Positions 44,177 through 52,969 of a stretch of DNA of 64,000 bases are shown piece after piece. Numbering within the stretch: the stretch's first letter is position 1; each line of letters starts with the position of its first letter. Origin of the DNA: Priestia megaterium (GTDB taxonomy: Bacteria; Bacillota; Bacilli; Bacillales; Bacillaceae_H); assembly GCF_023824195.1 (NCBI RefSeq), contig NZ_CP085442.1, positions 1,960,001 through 2,024,000 on the forward strand. Direction: 5' to 3'. Below the pieces are notes generated by a model. The model saw only the letters and a list, made by a program, of their open reading frames with translations, was not told where the DNA came from and did not search any database. The position numbers and the translations under genes are program-made.

Positions 44177-46766
44177 AGAGCTCTCTGATAAAATTTGGAA
44201 AAAGGAAGAATTTATAAAAGATTATGAGTTACTTTTGTCAGAAGGGTTCAAAAAATCTTTTTCTTTATTTAAAGAAGATTCACAGTTATCTTTGCTGTCT
44301 TTAAAGCGTTTATTGGAAAGTGCAACGATATTTTCAACTACAGAAGAGAAAGAGTATAAAGAAGCAGCCTATAAAATAGCAATTAATTCATTATTATTAT
44401 TTAAAGATAATCTTGAAAATTTACATGAATTAATAGAATTTATAATGTTAAGGTTGGGGAATTTTCCTGCAATTGATTTAATGAGCAAAAAAGGGTTAAA
44501 AAGCGATGCTCATGATAAAACCTTGCCTTTTCTTTCTGTTGTAGAGTCCATTCAAAAAACACAAGAAAATACCTTGCAAATAAAAGATAATAGTTTTAAA
44601 TTAACTGATTTCCAAAAAGAATTATGGGGATATTTAGGGTTAGGTCTAACAGTTTCTTTAAGTGCGCCTACTTCAGCAGGGAAGTCTTTTATCTTACAAA
44701 ATTTTATTATGGATAAACTAATTACTAATAATAGATTTAATGCTATTTATGTAGTCCCTTCTAGAGCTCTGATTACACAAGTTTCTAATACATTAATGAA
44801 ATCCATGAAAGATAATAATTTAACCAATGTTTCAATAAGTACCGTTCCAAACATTTCAAAAGATAATCATTATGAAAAAGAAGTTTATGTATTGACCCAA
44901 GAGAGATTACAGATTTTGCTAAAAGATCATCCGGAAAAAGTTTTTGATCTTGTAATCGTGGATGAATCTCAGTTAATATCGGATGATGATAGAGGGGTTA
45001 TTTTACAATTTGTATTAGAAAATTTATTAAATATCCATAAAGAGACTCAAATAATTTTTGCTTCTCCTCTTACAGAAAATCCACAGTTATTACCTAAAAT
45101 TTTCGGGATTGAAAAGTTTAAAAGCATTAAGGAAGAAGAAAGTTCTGTTTCACAAAATTTAATATTTTTAAACGTAGAGAATAATCAAATACAATTAGAA
45201 ACGCAAATCAATCAAAACAAGGTATTACTTGGAACAGAAACACTAAGCTTTAATGATAGAGAAGCGTCCTTGCTGTCAAAGATAGCAGTTCAATTTGGAA
45301 TGGGGCATAATAATTTAGTTTACGCTGGTGGACAAGCAAAAAGTGAATTAATCGCAAAAGAAATTTCGAATTTGTTGACAGAAGAAACTGAAGATGAAAC
45401 AATCTTACATTTTATTGATTTTATAAAAGATTATATCCATGAAGAATACGAACTGGTTCACTCATTAAAGAAAGGGGTAGCCTTTCATTACGGAAATATC
45501 CCTGCAATAATTAGATCAACAATAGAAGATTTATATAGTCAAGGTAAACTAAAGTATTTAGTTAGCACCAGCACTCTCCTACATGGAATTAATTTACCAA
45601 TACAAAATTTATTTTTAGAAAACCCAACAAAAGGTTCTAAAAATACCTCTGAAGGAAGAAAGGACATTCCCATAGCCCCTTTAGAGTTTTGGAATTTAGC
45701 TGGAAGGGCAGGGAGGATGGGAATAGACTTTCAGGGGAATGTTTTTATTATAAATATAAAGGATTGGATAGAGAATCCTTTGAACAATCAATTAGATAAA
45801 AATGTTGAAATAAAGCCAGCATTTCAGAGACATTTGGTTGAAGATAGTAGTCAACTAATTTCTTTTATAAAAGATAAAGGTCATACTTCAGGTAACCCGG
45901 ATTCTCAAGGTCTTGAAACAACCTTCGTTAAACTTTATACACATTTTTTGAGTGATACTTTAAATCAAACTTTTGATAACTTAGATTCCCCAGTTAGCGA
46001 AACTGTAAGGAATGATATAAGTAGTGCTCTTAAAGAAATGTATAAAGAACTTGAGATTCCGGGTTCGCTAGTGAGAAACAATATCTCTATTTCACCGTAT
46101 AGGCAAGAACAAATGTTACAATACTTAATAAAAAAAATAGACAAAGAAGGTCCTACAAAATTTATTCCGTTGCATCCTTTAAGAGACTGGAAAGAGGTTT
46201 ATGATAACTACCTTTGGACGTTCAAAAGAATTCATACAAATCTTCAAAAGATACCTGGTAAAGATCGTTCTCATTTTTACTTTGCTCCTTTAGCTATTAG
46301 GTGGATGAGGGGAGAATCATTTTCTGGACTAATCCAAGATGCCTATGATTTTAAAAATAAAAACATGAAAGGAACCCCAAATATATCTACAGTAATTAGA
46401 GAAGTAATGTCTAATATAGAAAAACAGTTAAGATTTCGATATGTAAAATATTTTAGTTGCTATTTAGATATCTTAAAATTTGCATTAGATCAAACAGGTA
46501 ACTCATCATGGAAGGAGAATATCCCTAATATTTCATTATATTTAGAGTTGGGCGCTAGTTCTAGGACTATGATTAGCTTTATGGAATTAGGCTTGTCTAG
46601 GGCTACAGCAAGTATATTAACGATAGTAGTAAAGAACAATAATTTAAATACTGAAGATGTAAAGAAGTGGTTATCTAAAGTTGATTTAGAGAAATTGTCA
46701 CTTCCACTTGTTTGCAAAGAAGAGATAATTAATTTGTTTATATATAATAAACTAACGCGACCTTAA
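44169..46766 (+). CDS. hamB: HamB, SF2 helicase of a Hachiman anti-phage system
   Basis: 865 aa. N-terminal helical region (1-145). Helicase core: Walker A SAPTSAGKS (165-173), motif Ia VVPSRALITQ, Walker B DESQ (265-268, in place of DEAH), motif III ASPLTEN, YLVSTSTLLHGINLP (motif V) and AGRAGRMG (511-518, motif VI). A long C-terminal part (560-865) follows, with a helix-hairpin-like end. In Hachiman systems HamB surveys damaged or invading DNA and releases HamA. The ATG 44169 is 8 nt after AAGGG; an upstream in-frame GTG (44160) overlaps that site. AT-rich codon use as in hamA. Confidence 0.85.
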   Translation: MNKELSDKIWKKEEFIKDYELLLSEGFKKSFSLFKEDSQLSLLSLKRLLESATIFSTTEEKEYKEAAYKIAINSLLLFKDNLENLHELIEFIMLRLGNFPAIDLMSKKGLKSDAHDKTLPFLSVVESIQKTQENTLQIKDNSFKLTDFQKELWGYLGLGLTVSLSAPTSAGKSFILQNFIMDKLITNNRFNAIYVVPSRALITQVSNTLMKSMKDNNLTNVSISTVPNISKDNHYEKEVYVLTQERLQILLKDHPEKVFDLVIVDESQLISDDDRGVILQFVLENLLNIHKETQIIFASPLTENPQLLPKIFGIEKFKSIKEEESSVSQNLIFLNVENNQIQLETQINQNKVLLGTETLSFNDREASLLSKIAVQFGMGHNNLVYAGGQAKSELIAKEISNLLTEETEDETILHFIDFIKDYIHEEYELVHSLKKGVAFHYGNIPAIIRSTIEDLYSQGKLKYLVSTSTLLHGINLPIQNLFLENPTKGSKNTSEGRKDIPIAPLEFWNLAGRAGRMGIDFQGNVFIINIKDWIENPLNNQLDKNVEIKPAFQRHLVEDSSQLISFIKDKGHTSGNPDSQGLETTFVKLYTHFLSDTLNQTFDNLDSPVSETVRNDISSALKEMYKELEIPGSLVRNNISISPYRQEQMLQYLIKKIDKEGPTKFIPLHPLRDWKEVYDNYLWTFKRIHTNLQKIPGKDRSHFYFAPLAIRWMRGESFSGLIQDAYDFKNKNMKGTPNISTVIREVMSNIEKQLRFRYVKYFSCYLDILKFALDQTGNSSWKENIPNISLYLELGASSRTMISFMELGLSRATASILTIVVKNNNLNTEDVKKWLSKVDLEKLSLPLVCKEEIINLFIYNKLTRP

Positions 46767-46848
46767 ATAAAGCGTATTTCAAATAGTTCATTTCATAGTT
46801 CTATCAAGTACTTTTGTTTGTTACATTACAAACTAATCAAAACTATCC

Positions 46849-46884
46849 CAATAGAGTAAACCCTATTGGGATAGTTCTGTTTTC
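46849..46884 (+). terminator. Hairpin after hamB
   Basis: AACTATCCCAATAG / CTATTGGGATAGTT perfect 14-bp stem with an 8-nt loop, then CTGTTTTC. Probable terminator; with its weak T run it could also be a recombinase-linked site, since the recombinase gene starts 58 nt on. Confidence 0.65.
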
Positions 46885-46942
46885 ACGAAATTGCTATAAT
46901 TAGAGTGTCCCATATGACTTATCCCAAAATGGAGGTGGGAAA

Positions 46943-47530
46943 ATGCGTAAAATAGGGTATTGTCGAGTAAGTTCATCAGATCAAAATCCTAAAAGACAAA
47001 TTATACAGCTGCAAGAAATAGGCTGTGAAATTATTTATCAAGAACATACCTCTGGAGCTTCAACAAACCGTCCTGAATTACAAAAAATGTTAAGTGATTT
47101 GAAAGAAGATGACACTATTCATGTTACAGATTTGACCCGTATAACTAGAAGTACAAAAGATCTATTTGAGCTTATAGATTATATAAAGGAAAAGAGAGCT
47201 AACCTTAATTCTTTAAAGGATAATTGGCTTAACCTTTCGGAAAATAATCCTTATAGTCACTTTCTTATTACAGTAATGGCTGGTGTAAATCAATTGGAAA
47301 GAGATTTGATAAGGATGAGGCAAAGAGAAGGAATTGAGCTTGCTAAGGAAGAAGGAAAGTATCAGGGAAGATTGAGAAAATATCATGAAAAGCATGCTGG
47401 AATGAATTACGCAATAAAACTTTATAATGAAGGAAATATGACTGTAAAACAAATATGCGATATCACCAATGTATCTAGATCAGCTTTATATAGAAATATA
47501 AAAAATAATAAATCAAGTTTATTGAAATGA
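46943..47530 (+). CDS. Serine recombinase (resolvase/invertase family)
   Basis: 195 aa. Catalytic domain with Y6-CRVSSSDQ (Ser10 nucleophile), then VTDLTRITRST for the Arg residues, and the long E-helix ending VNQLERDLIRMRQREGIELA. The C-terminal HTH is GNMTVKQICDITNVSRSALY. This is the resolvase/invertase size, not a large serine integrase. It lies directly after hamAB and is the only recombinase gene in the window, so it may have moved or maintained the module. GGAGGTGGG precedes the ATG. Confidence 0.92.
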   Translation: MRKIGYCRVSSSDQNPKRQIIQLQEIGCEIIYQEHTSGASTNRPELQKMLSDLKEDDTIHVTDLTRITRSTKDLFELIDYIKEKRANLNSLKDNWLNLSENNPYSHFLITVMAGVNQLERDLIRMRQREGIELAKEEGKYQGRLRKYHEKHAGMNYAIKLYNEGNMTVKQICDITNVSRSALYRNIKNNKSSLLK

Positions 47531-47555
47531 TTTATTAAAAAACTTGTTATAAACA

Positions 47556-47595
47556 CTTATAAGGGGAAACATGTTAACACTGTTTCCCTTATAAG
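47556..47595. terminator. Inverted repeat after the recombinase gene
   Basis: CTTATAAGGGGAAAC (47556-47570) and GTTTCCCTTATAAG (47582-47595) pair over 14 bp with one bulge. It may end the recombinase transcript or mark an element edge. Confidence 0.6.
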
Positions 47596-47623
47596 CCTTT
47601 CATTTCTTAAGCTGTCTTTACTT

Positions 47624-47962
47624 CTAGTTAAGTACAATACTCGTCATTAAACCTAGATAAATACTTATAAGAAAACAGAATCCAAAAAAAACGGCTAATA
47701 CGGGAATTGTTTTCTTATAAAAGCTAAGAAAAATCATAAAAAGAAACAGAATCCCAAAGGAAAAAGCAACTATCCCTTGTAATGAAGCTATTATTTCTAA
47801 ATTGACTGGCGTTTTAATAGAGCTCCCAAGTAAATCTATAACCCACCTCGCTGCACCTTCAGATTTGACTGTAAGATTAATATCATGTGGTGGGGAAATG
47901 TGCCTAAAATTCCTGTGAAAAAGAAAACCACTAGGATACTTATGCACTCTGCTTTTACCCAA
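47624..47962 (-). pseudogene. Membrane-protein remnant fused to the cut cadA end
   Basis: 112 codons, of which the C-terminal 60 (LEIIASLQGIVAFSFGILFL onward) form two or three membrane helices. The N-terminal 25 residues look unnatural. In another frame the same DNA (47890-47940, minus strand) reads SILVVFFFTGILGTFPHHMI, a good membrane helix. I read this as a small multi-pass membrane protein broken by a frameshift and joined to the cadA fragment upstream. The family is not recognised. It has no ribosome site of its own. Confidence 0.45.
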
Positions 47963-48503
47963 GGTTTGGGATAGGGGAAAAAGCCAATTGGTGGTTAGCT
48001 ACTACTTGCAGTTTTCCTGTGCTGTAATTTACTTTTACGTCTTGTATATCTTTTAAAGTCTTTAGAATTTTTTCAATAGTAGCAGCACAAGCAGGACAAT
48101 CCATTCCATATACTCGATATTCGTTTTTTTCTCCTGTTCCATCTGAAACATGTTCTTCCTCTTCAGATGCTGAACTGTAACTACAACAACTTGACTTAAG
48201 TTGTAGATGTTCTTCTTTAGTTAAGGCAATACTATCTGAGCTGCAGCAACTATCTATCTTTATTTCACTTGACGTGTTGCTGCTACAATAAGTTGATTGT
48301 TGTTCTTTAGGTTTTTCCTCAACTACCTTAGAGCTGCTTAAACTACAACAGCTTGATTTCTTCTGATAATCTTCCTCTTTTAATAAAGCAATACTATTTG
48401 AACTACAGCAACTATCGCTTTTCACTTCATTTTCTAATTTTGTTGAAGGGTTGCTACTGCAACAACTTATATTTGATTCATCTTGTTCATTTTTGTGTGC
48501 CAT
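47955..48503 (-). pseudogene. N-terminal fragment of a Cd/Zn-exporting P-type ATPase, with Cys-rich repeats
   Basis: 182 aa. Residues 1-125 hold Cys-pair repeats: SCCSSN, DSCCSSNSIAL, SSCCSLSSS, DSCCSSDSIAL and SSCCSYSS, with a block of about 60 residues present twice. Residues about 130-182 are an HMA domain with YGMDCPACAATIEKILKTLK. The membrane and catalytic parts of the ATPase are missing; the frame ends at FSPIPNLG. It follows cadC in the usual cadC-cadA order. The true start is the ATG at 48503, 9 nt after AGGAG. It could still make a soluble metal-binding protein. Confidence 0.75.
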
Positions 48504-48534
48504 TTCTTCCAACTCCTCATATAGTAAGAAAAGC

Positions 48535-48894
48535 TTAAATCGTAATTTCTTCCTTCTCAGTAAACAGGACTTGAATCAACTGCTTAATATGTTCATCATT
48601 CAAAGAATAAAAAGCTAGTTTTCCTTCTTTACGGTAGCTTGCAATTCCCATATTACGAAGAAGTCTCAAATGATGAGAAGCTGTTGCTACTGTAGACCCA
48701 ACAATATTAGCTACGTCACAAACACATAATTCTTCTCCCTTATACAAAGCAAGGACAAGCTTCAATCTTGTTTCATCTGCTAAAGCTTTTAAGGTCTTCG
48801 TTACACCTTGAGCTTTCTCAACATCTATAGAAGACTTAATACGATTAACTTTTTCTTCGTTATAACAATAAATATCGCAACGGTCTTTTGCCAT
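48535..48894 (-). CDS. cadC: Cadmium/zinc-responsive repressor CadC (ArsR/SmtB family)
   Basis: 119 aa. N-terminal CDIYC supplies the metal-binding cysteine and ELCVCDVANI the two Cys of the alpha-4 site, as in CadC of S. aureus pI258. STVATASHHLRLLRNMGIAS is the recognition helix. It represses cadCA; Cd, Pb or Zn releases it. The ATG at 48894 is preceded by AAGGAGG; nine upstream codons are rejected. Two operator-like sites lie upstream. With cadA cut, it may now be an orphan regulator. Confidence 0.93.
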   Translation of the reverse strand: MAKDRCDIYCYNEEKVNRIKSSIDVEKAQGVTKTLKALADETRLKLVLALYKGEELCVCDVANIVGSTVATASHHLRLLRNMGIASYRKEGKLAFYSLNDEHIKQLIQVLFTEKEEITI

Positions 48895-48917
48895 AATTTC
48901 CTCCTTATATTCAAACA

Positions 48918-48933
48918 TTCAAATGTGTATTTG
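48918..48933. promoter_or_regulatory. CadC operator 1
   Basis: TTCAAATGTGTATTTG, an imperfect palindrome with the TCAAAT / ATTTG halves of cad operators, just upstream of the cadC ribosome site. Confidence 0.7.
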
Positions 48934-48962
48934 TTTATAATGTATGCCATTTTCAAAGAGTG

Positions 48963-48979
48963 TTCAAATGTTTATTTGA
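48963..48979. promoter_or_regulatory. CadC operator 2
   Basis: TTCAAATGTTTATTTGA, a second copy 45 bp further upstream. Two sites with this spacing could also serve the rightward gene at 49073. Confidence 0.65.
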
Positions 48980-49072
48980 TTATTTTTTGAAACAAGAACT
49001 AAATTGATTATAAAAAAACATATGCTGGGTAACAGAGGATAGTTTAAGGTTGATGCAAAAAGGGGGAAAGAC

Positions 49073-49324
49073 ATGAAATGTCTTAAAGCATTGAAAGTAT
49101 TTTATGTACTTTTAGCTGTAGTGGGAGCCATTCTAGCTATCGTTTCTTACTTTCAGCATTCACTTTACTTGAAGTCATTTGGCCTTGTTTTGTTAGGAGC
49201 ATCGCTCATTTTTAATGGTTACGCTACTCATTTAGAGTGGAAAGGAAAAGGGCCCTTTCTATACATGGGCATAGGTCTAATAGTGATTGTGATAGCTATA
49301 GGTGGATTCACTGAGGCATGGTAA
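49073..49324 (+). CDS. 83-aa membrane protein, unknown
   Basis: Three hydrophobic segments (about 8-26, 32-48 and 61-78) with short polar loops. No family recognised. The ATG is preceded by AAAAAGGGGGAAAG. It diverges from cadC across the two CadC operators, so it may be metal-controlled. Confidence 0.6.
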   Translation: MKCLKALKVFYVLLAVVGAILAIVSYFQHSLYLKSFGLVLLGASLIFNGYATHLEWKGKGPFLYMGIGLIVIVIAIGGFTEAW

Positions 49325-49693
49325 CTATTAATGTTAATGAAGAAAAGTATATATAGTTAAACTATATATAGAATGTTTTAAATTCTAACATCTAAGAACA
49401 ACCTAACTATCCTCATTTCTAATAAAGTTGTCTTTCCAAGTTTTATCTCTTATTTATGTAGTAGGTTCTTATTTAGCTGCTCGTTATATAACGAAAAGAA
49501 AAGCAATGAAAAAGAAATGAGCACAAACAGCATAAGATTTAAGCAATAAAAAAGGGCAAACCTTTTGGATTTGCTCTTTTTTATGAGTGGATACTCTTCT
49601 TTCTATTGAACATCTTTAAAACCTAGGTATGATTGCTTTTTCTTCGAATAGGTTAATTGTAAATACCAATATAGCCGAAAGGAAGTAACAGTT
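49325..49693. other. Intergenic region with a possible gene remnant and a terminator
   Basis: 369 bp. At 49429-49521 a frame reads QVLSLIYVVGSYLAARYITK and ends KRKAMKKK, one membrane helix and a basic tail, but it lacks a ribosome site and a proper start and may be a 3' gene remnant. A terminator follows at 49551. Confidence 0.35.
49551..49583 (+). terminator. Intrinsic terminator
   Basis: AAAGGGCAAA / TTTGCTCTTT (one G-U pair) with a T run. Confidence 0.8.
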
Positions 49694-50419
49694 ATGCATA
49701 TAGAAATGAATTTGTTATTCACTATAGGTTCATTACTTGGCTTGTTAGTAGGTGGTGGCCTCCTTAAAATAGTAAGCTATGTAGTTCAGGGAAGGATCCA
49801 GTTTATGTATGCCATTTGTGGAGGAATATTATTAGGATTATTGTTCTTCGATATCCTTCCTTCTACTTGGCATATATACGACCTACAAGGAGTGCTATTA
49901 GGAATTGTTGTAGGATATATCATCATGCTATGTATTGACCTCTTTTTGCATAAACAAAATAGTGAAATTTCACCTTTACAGGCACTCATTTTATTAACAG
50001 TAGCTATATTCTTTCATAATGTAATTACTGGTATTACATTCGGTATAACCGATATACACCAGTCAACTTCTGTGTTTGTAGCCACCATTTTACACCAGAT
50101 TCCAGAGGGCATGGCAATCATGACTGTTCTTTCTGTAGCAAAAGTACCGCAATTATTCTTTTTACTAATTATAATCTTCTTATCTCTATCCTTAGGTGGT
50201 AGTTTATTAATTGGAGAAAGCGTACAAGCTTCCTCACTTAAATTACAAGCTTTATCGACTGGGGGAGCAATCGGTACATTGTCCTTCGTTATCTTTCATG
50301 AAGTAATAGGCAAGGCTATAACTCATTTTAGACGTCTACATGTATGGATGCTTATAGGCTTAGGGGTATTAATTATTTACTTTTATCAGTATTCCCTTTC
50401 ACTGTTTCACGGTCATTAA
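49694..50419 (+). CDS. ZIP-family divalent metal transporter
   Basis: 241 aa, seven or eight membrane segments. The metal-path motifs are FFHNVITGITFGI (TM4) and ILHQIPEGMAIM (TM5), the HN...H-x2-PEG signature of ZIP proteins. Zinc or another divalent cation is the expected substrate; ZIP proteins usually import, though direction is not provable here. It may carry metal in balance with the efflux genes around it. AAGGAAG lies before the ATG. Confidence 0.85.
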   Translation: MHIEMNLLFTIGSLLGLLVGGGLLKIVSYVVQGRIQFMYAICGGILLGLLFFDILPSTWHIYDLQGVLLGIVVGYIIMLCIDLFLHKQNSEISPLQALILLTVAIFFHNVITGITFGITDIHQSTSVFVATILHQIPEGMAIMTVLSVAKVPQLFFLLIIIFLSLSLGGSLLIGESVQASSLKLQALSTGGAIGTLSFVIFHEVIGKAITHFRRLHVWMLIGLGVLIIYFYQYSLSLFHGH

Positions 50420-50540
50420 AGGGATTTTGTTATGAGTTGTTTTAAAAACGACAAGAATGATGGATATACCTTGTAGGTTGAACTTTTCCTTACTATTATA
50501 GAGTTAGTTACTAATATAATAGTAGGAAAGGGTGTCTTAG

Positions 50541-51065
50541 TTGCATAAAAAGTCTTTAGTTGTATTAATCATGTTAATAGTAAGCATAGTTTCTACAGCT
50601 TGTTCAAGTTCAAGTACAAGTGAAGAAACGGCTAGTAAGGAAAAAACAAATGCTACAGAGAAAGAGCATCAACAACATTCCGAACACGTTAGTGGTGACA
50701 TTAGGGAAGAAACAGCAAGCAATGAAATCTTGCCTGAATTTTTAAAGAATAAATCAGAAGATATGCAGGTTATTTATGCAAGTGTTGCCCAAAATAAAGA
50801 ACTATTAGAGAATATTCCATGCTATTGTGGATGTGGAGAATCGGCAGGACATAAAAATAACTATGATTGCTTTATCTATGAGAATAAAGAAAATGGAAAG
50901 GTAGTATGGGATGACCATGGAACAAAATGTGGGGTTTGTCTTGAAATTGCAGCACAGTCAGTTTCTGATTTAAAGTCAGGAAAATCAATCAAACAAATCC
51001 GTCAATCAATTGATGAAAAATATAAAAGTGGATATGCAAAACCAACACCTACTCCTGAAATTTAA
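50541..51065 (+). CDS. PCYCGC-motif lipoprotein
   Basis: 174 aa. Lipoprotein signal with lipobox STAC, a His-rich acidic linker (EKEHQQHSEHVSG), then IPCYCGCGESAGHKNNYDC and HGTKCGVCLEIA. This is the PCYCGC domain (PF13798), Cys-rich and probably metal or heme binding, outside the membrane. TTG start behind GGAAAGGGTG at proper spacing. It converges with the multicopper oxidase gene, and a copper role is likely by context only. Confidence 0.88.
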   Translation: MHKKSLVVLIMLIVSIVSTACSSSSTSEETASKEKTNATEKEHQQHSEHVSGDIREETASNEILPEFLKNKSEDMQVIYASVAQNKELLENIPCYCGCGESAGHKNNYDCFIYENKENGKVVWDDHGTKCGVCLEIAAQSVSDLKSGKSIKQIRQSIDEKYKSGYAKPTPTPEI

Positions 51066-51106
51066 GTTCGAGTTCCTCAATAATAAACAATATTATGATT
51101 TATCAT

Positions 51107-51147
51107 AAAAGAATCCCCAGACAATATTGCTGCCTGGGGATTCTTTT
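51107..51147. terminator. Bidirectional terminator
   Basis: AAAAGAATCCCCAG / CTGGGGATTCTTTT, 14-bp stem between the two convergent genes; it overlaps the oxidase stop codon. Confidence 0.9.
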
Positions 51148-52774
51148 ATTCAGGTTTGTTATTTGCATTTGAATCTGGTGTGAAAGAAGGTTTATACCCC
51201 TTATATTTTACTGCTGTGACCATTCCGGCCGAAGCATGATGTAAATCATGACAGTGAAACATCCAGTTTCCAGGACTGTCAGCCTTGAATGCCACAACAT
51301 ATTCTTCACCTGGTTTAACATTCAGCGTATCTTTCATTAGTGGTGAACCTTCTATCGGCTTTCCGTTTTTACTCAACACTTGAAAGAAATGTCCATGTAA
51401 ATGCATTGGATGATCAGCTGATTTAGATGTGTTTTTCAACGTTACTTTAACTACATCACCTTCTTTTACATTTAAAGGTTCAGTATTAGGATAGGTTCTA
51501 TTGTTGATTGTATAAACCATACTATTGTCTTTCATAGCTGTACCAAGATTCATTTTATATTCAACGTCGTATTTACTATCAAGAGAAAATTCACTTTTTG
51601 TAGTTTTACCATATTTAGTGATATCTACATTTGGTATAGATTCTTCTGGATTTAGTTTATCATTAGCTTTCTTTGAGTTATCATAAACGATTTTAGCAAC
51701 CATATTTTTAGTAGCATCGGTATCATCATGAGATTCAATATATGATGTACCAGGGTTGTTAGCTTTGAATACTAAATCGTATCGTTCACCTGGAGCAACT
51801 GTCACCGTTTGATCTTTTATAATAGCAGGATTGTTAATTGGTTGCCCATCTGTTGAGACAATTTTAAATTCATATCCATGTAAGTGTATCTTATGAGAGA
51901 TATATCCTGCATTGACTAAGCGAATTTTTACTGTATCTCCTTCAGTAACTTTTAGGGTTTCCATATTATTTGCACTTTTTCCATTAATGGTATAAAGATC
52001 ATACATGCTCATATCATCTTCCATATCCATATTCATATTCATTCCATCCATGCTTTCGGTTGAGTTATCTGTATCGTTCTTATTTTCTTCACTTGTCATG
52101 GATCCATGATCCATACCTTCCATGCTACTCTCACCGGACGAAATCCATTCATCTAAAACAAGTGTATAATCTTTATCTACTTTTTCTTCATTTTTTCCTT
52201 CTACAATCAGCGTTCCATATAAACCTTTGTCTATTTGATTGACGCTATCCTGATGTGAATGATACCAATATGTTCCCGGAACAGAAGCTGTAAATTCATA
52301 AATGAATGTTTTACCCGGCTGTACAGCATTCATAGTGACTCCAGGAATCCCATCTTGACTATTTGGAACAGGAAGTCCATGCCAGTGGATTGTTACAGGT
52401 TCAGATAATTCATTTTTTAAGTTGATTTTAACCTTATCTCCTTGTTTGACTCGAATTTGGGATCCAGGGACAGAACCATCATATGTCCAAACAGGTAATT
52501 TCGTTCCATTACCAAAATCATGTGTAGCTTCTTTAGCAGTTAGAGTGAATTCCTTTCCTGTCTTTACTTGTGTTGTTCGAGTAGAAGGGAATTTTTCTTT
52601 TTTACTTTGTTCTCCCTTGTTTGTATTATCCATGTTAGACATATCGTGATTGTTCCTGTCTTCTTCTTTCATGTTAGACATATCATGCCCTTTCATACTG
52701 TCTTCACTATTAGAGCAAGCAACTCCAATGACAACTAACAATGCTAAAATTAAAGTAAGCCATAACTTTTTCAC
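51146..52774 (-). CDS. Multicopper oxidase, lipoprotein, copper resistance type
   Basis: 542 aa. Lipobox IGVAC, then a Met/His-rich linker (KGHDMSNMKEEDRNNHDMSN) and three cupredoxin domains. The copper ligands are all present: HWHG, YWYHSHQ, HPMHLHGHFFQV and FHCHDLHH. A Met-rich loop (SMDGMNMNMDMEDDMSMYD) in the middle is like those of CueO/CopA oxidases that oxidise Cu(I). It acts outside the membrane, turning Cu(I) into less toxic Cu(II). GTG start behind GGAGGTG. Divergent from the sensor kinase of copper module 2. Confidence 0.93.
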   Translation of the reverse strand: MKKLWLTLILALLVVIGVACSNSEDSMKGHDMSNMKEEDRNNHDMSNMDNTNKGEQSKKEKFPSTRTTQVKTGKEFTLTAKEATHDFGNGTKLPVWTYDGSVPGSQIRVKQGDKVKINLKNELSEPVTIHWHGLPVPNSQDGIPGVTMNAVQPGKTFIYEFTASVPGTYWYHSHQDSVNQIDKGLYGTLIVEGKNEEKVDKDYTLVLDEWISSGESSMEGMDHGSMTSEENKNDTDNSTESMDGMNMNMDMEDDMSMYDLYTINGKSANNMETLKVTEGDTVKIRLVNAGYISHKIHLHGYEFKIVSTDGQPINNPAIIKDQTVTVAPGERYDLVFKANNPGTSYIESHDDTDATKNMVAKIVYDNSKKANDKLNPEESIPNVDITKYGKTTKSEFSLDSKYDVEYKMNLGTAMKDNSMVYTINNRTYPNTEPLNVKEGDVVKVTLKNTSKSADHPMHLHGHFFQVLSKNGKPIEGSPLMKDTLNVKPGEEYVVAFKADSPGNWMFHCHDLHHASAGMVTAVKYKGYKPSFTPDSNANNKPE

Positions 52775-52969
52775 TACAGCACCTCCATATTAATTTAAAT
52801 ATGTCTACAATGTAATTTATAATTGTGCAGAATGTTTGCAGATACTGTAAATAATTAATGGCTTACGAAATTTGTCTAAAGATAATTTTGAATTATTACC
52901 CAATCTGCACACTTTCTTCACATATTTTTTCTAAAATTTGTTGAAGGCTAAGTTAAAGGACGTGAAAAC

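Noticed and set aside
46943..47530. Integrase of a large integrative element
   Set aside because: At 195 aa it is of resolvase/invertase size and lacks the long C-terminal DNA-binding region of large serine integrases. No conjugation genes are near.
49429..49521. Short membrane ORF with TTG start
   Set aside because: No ribosome site and only about 30 codons. Kept only as a possible remnant in the intergenic note.
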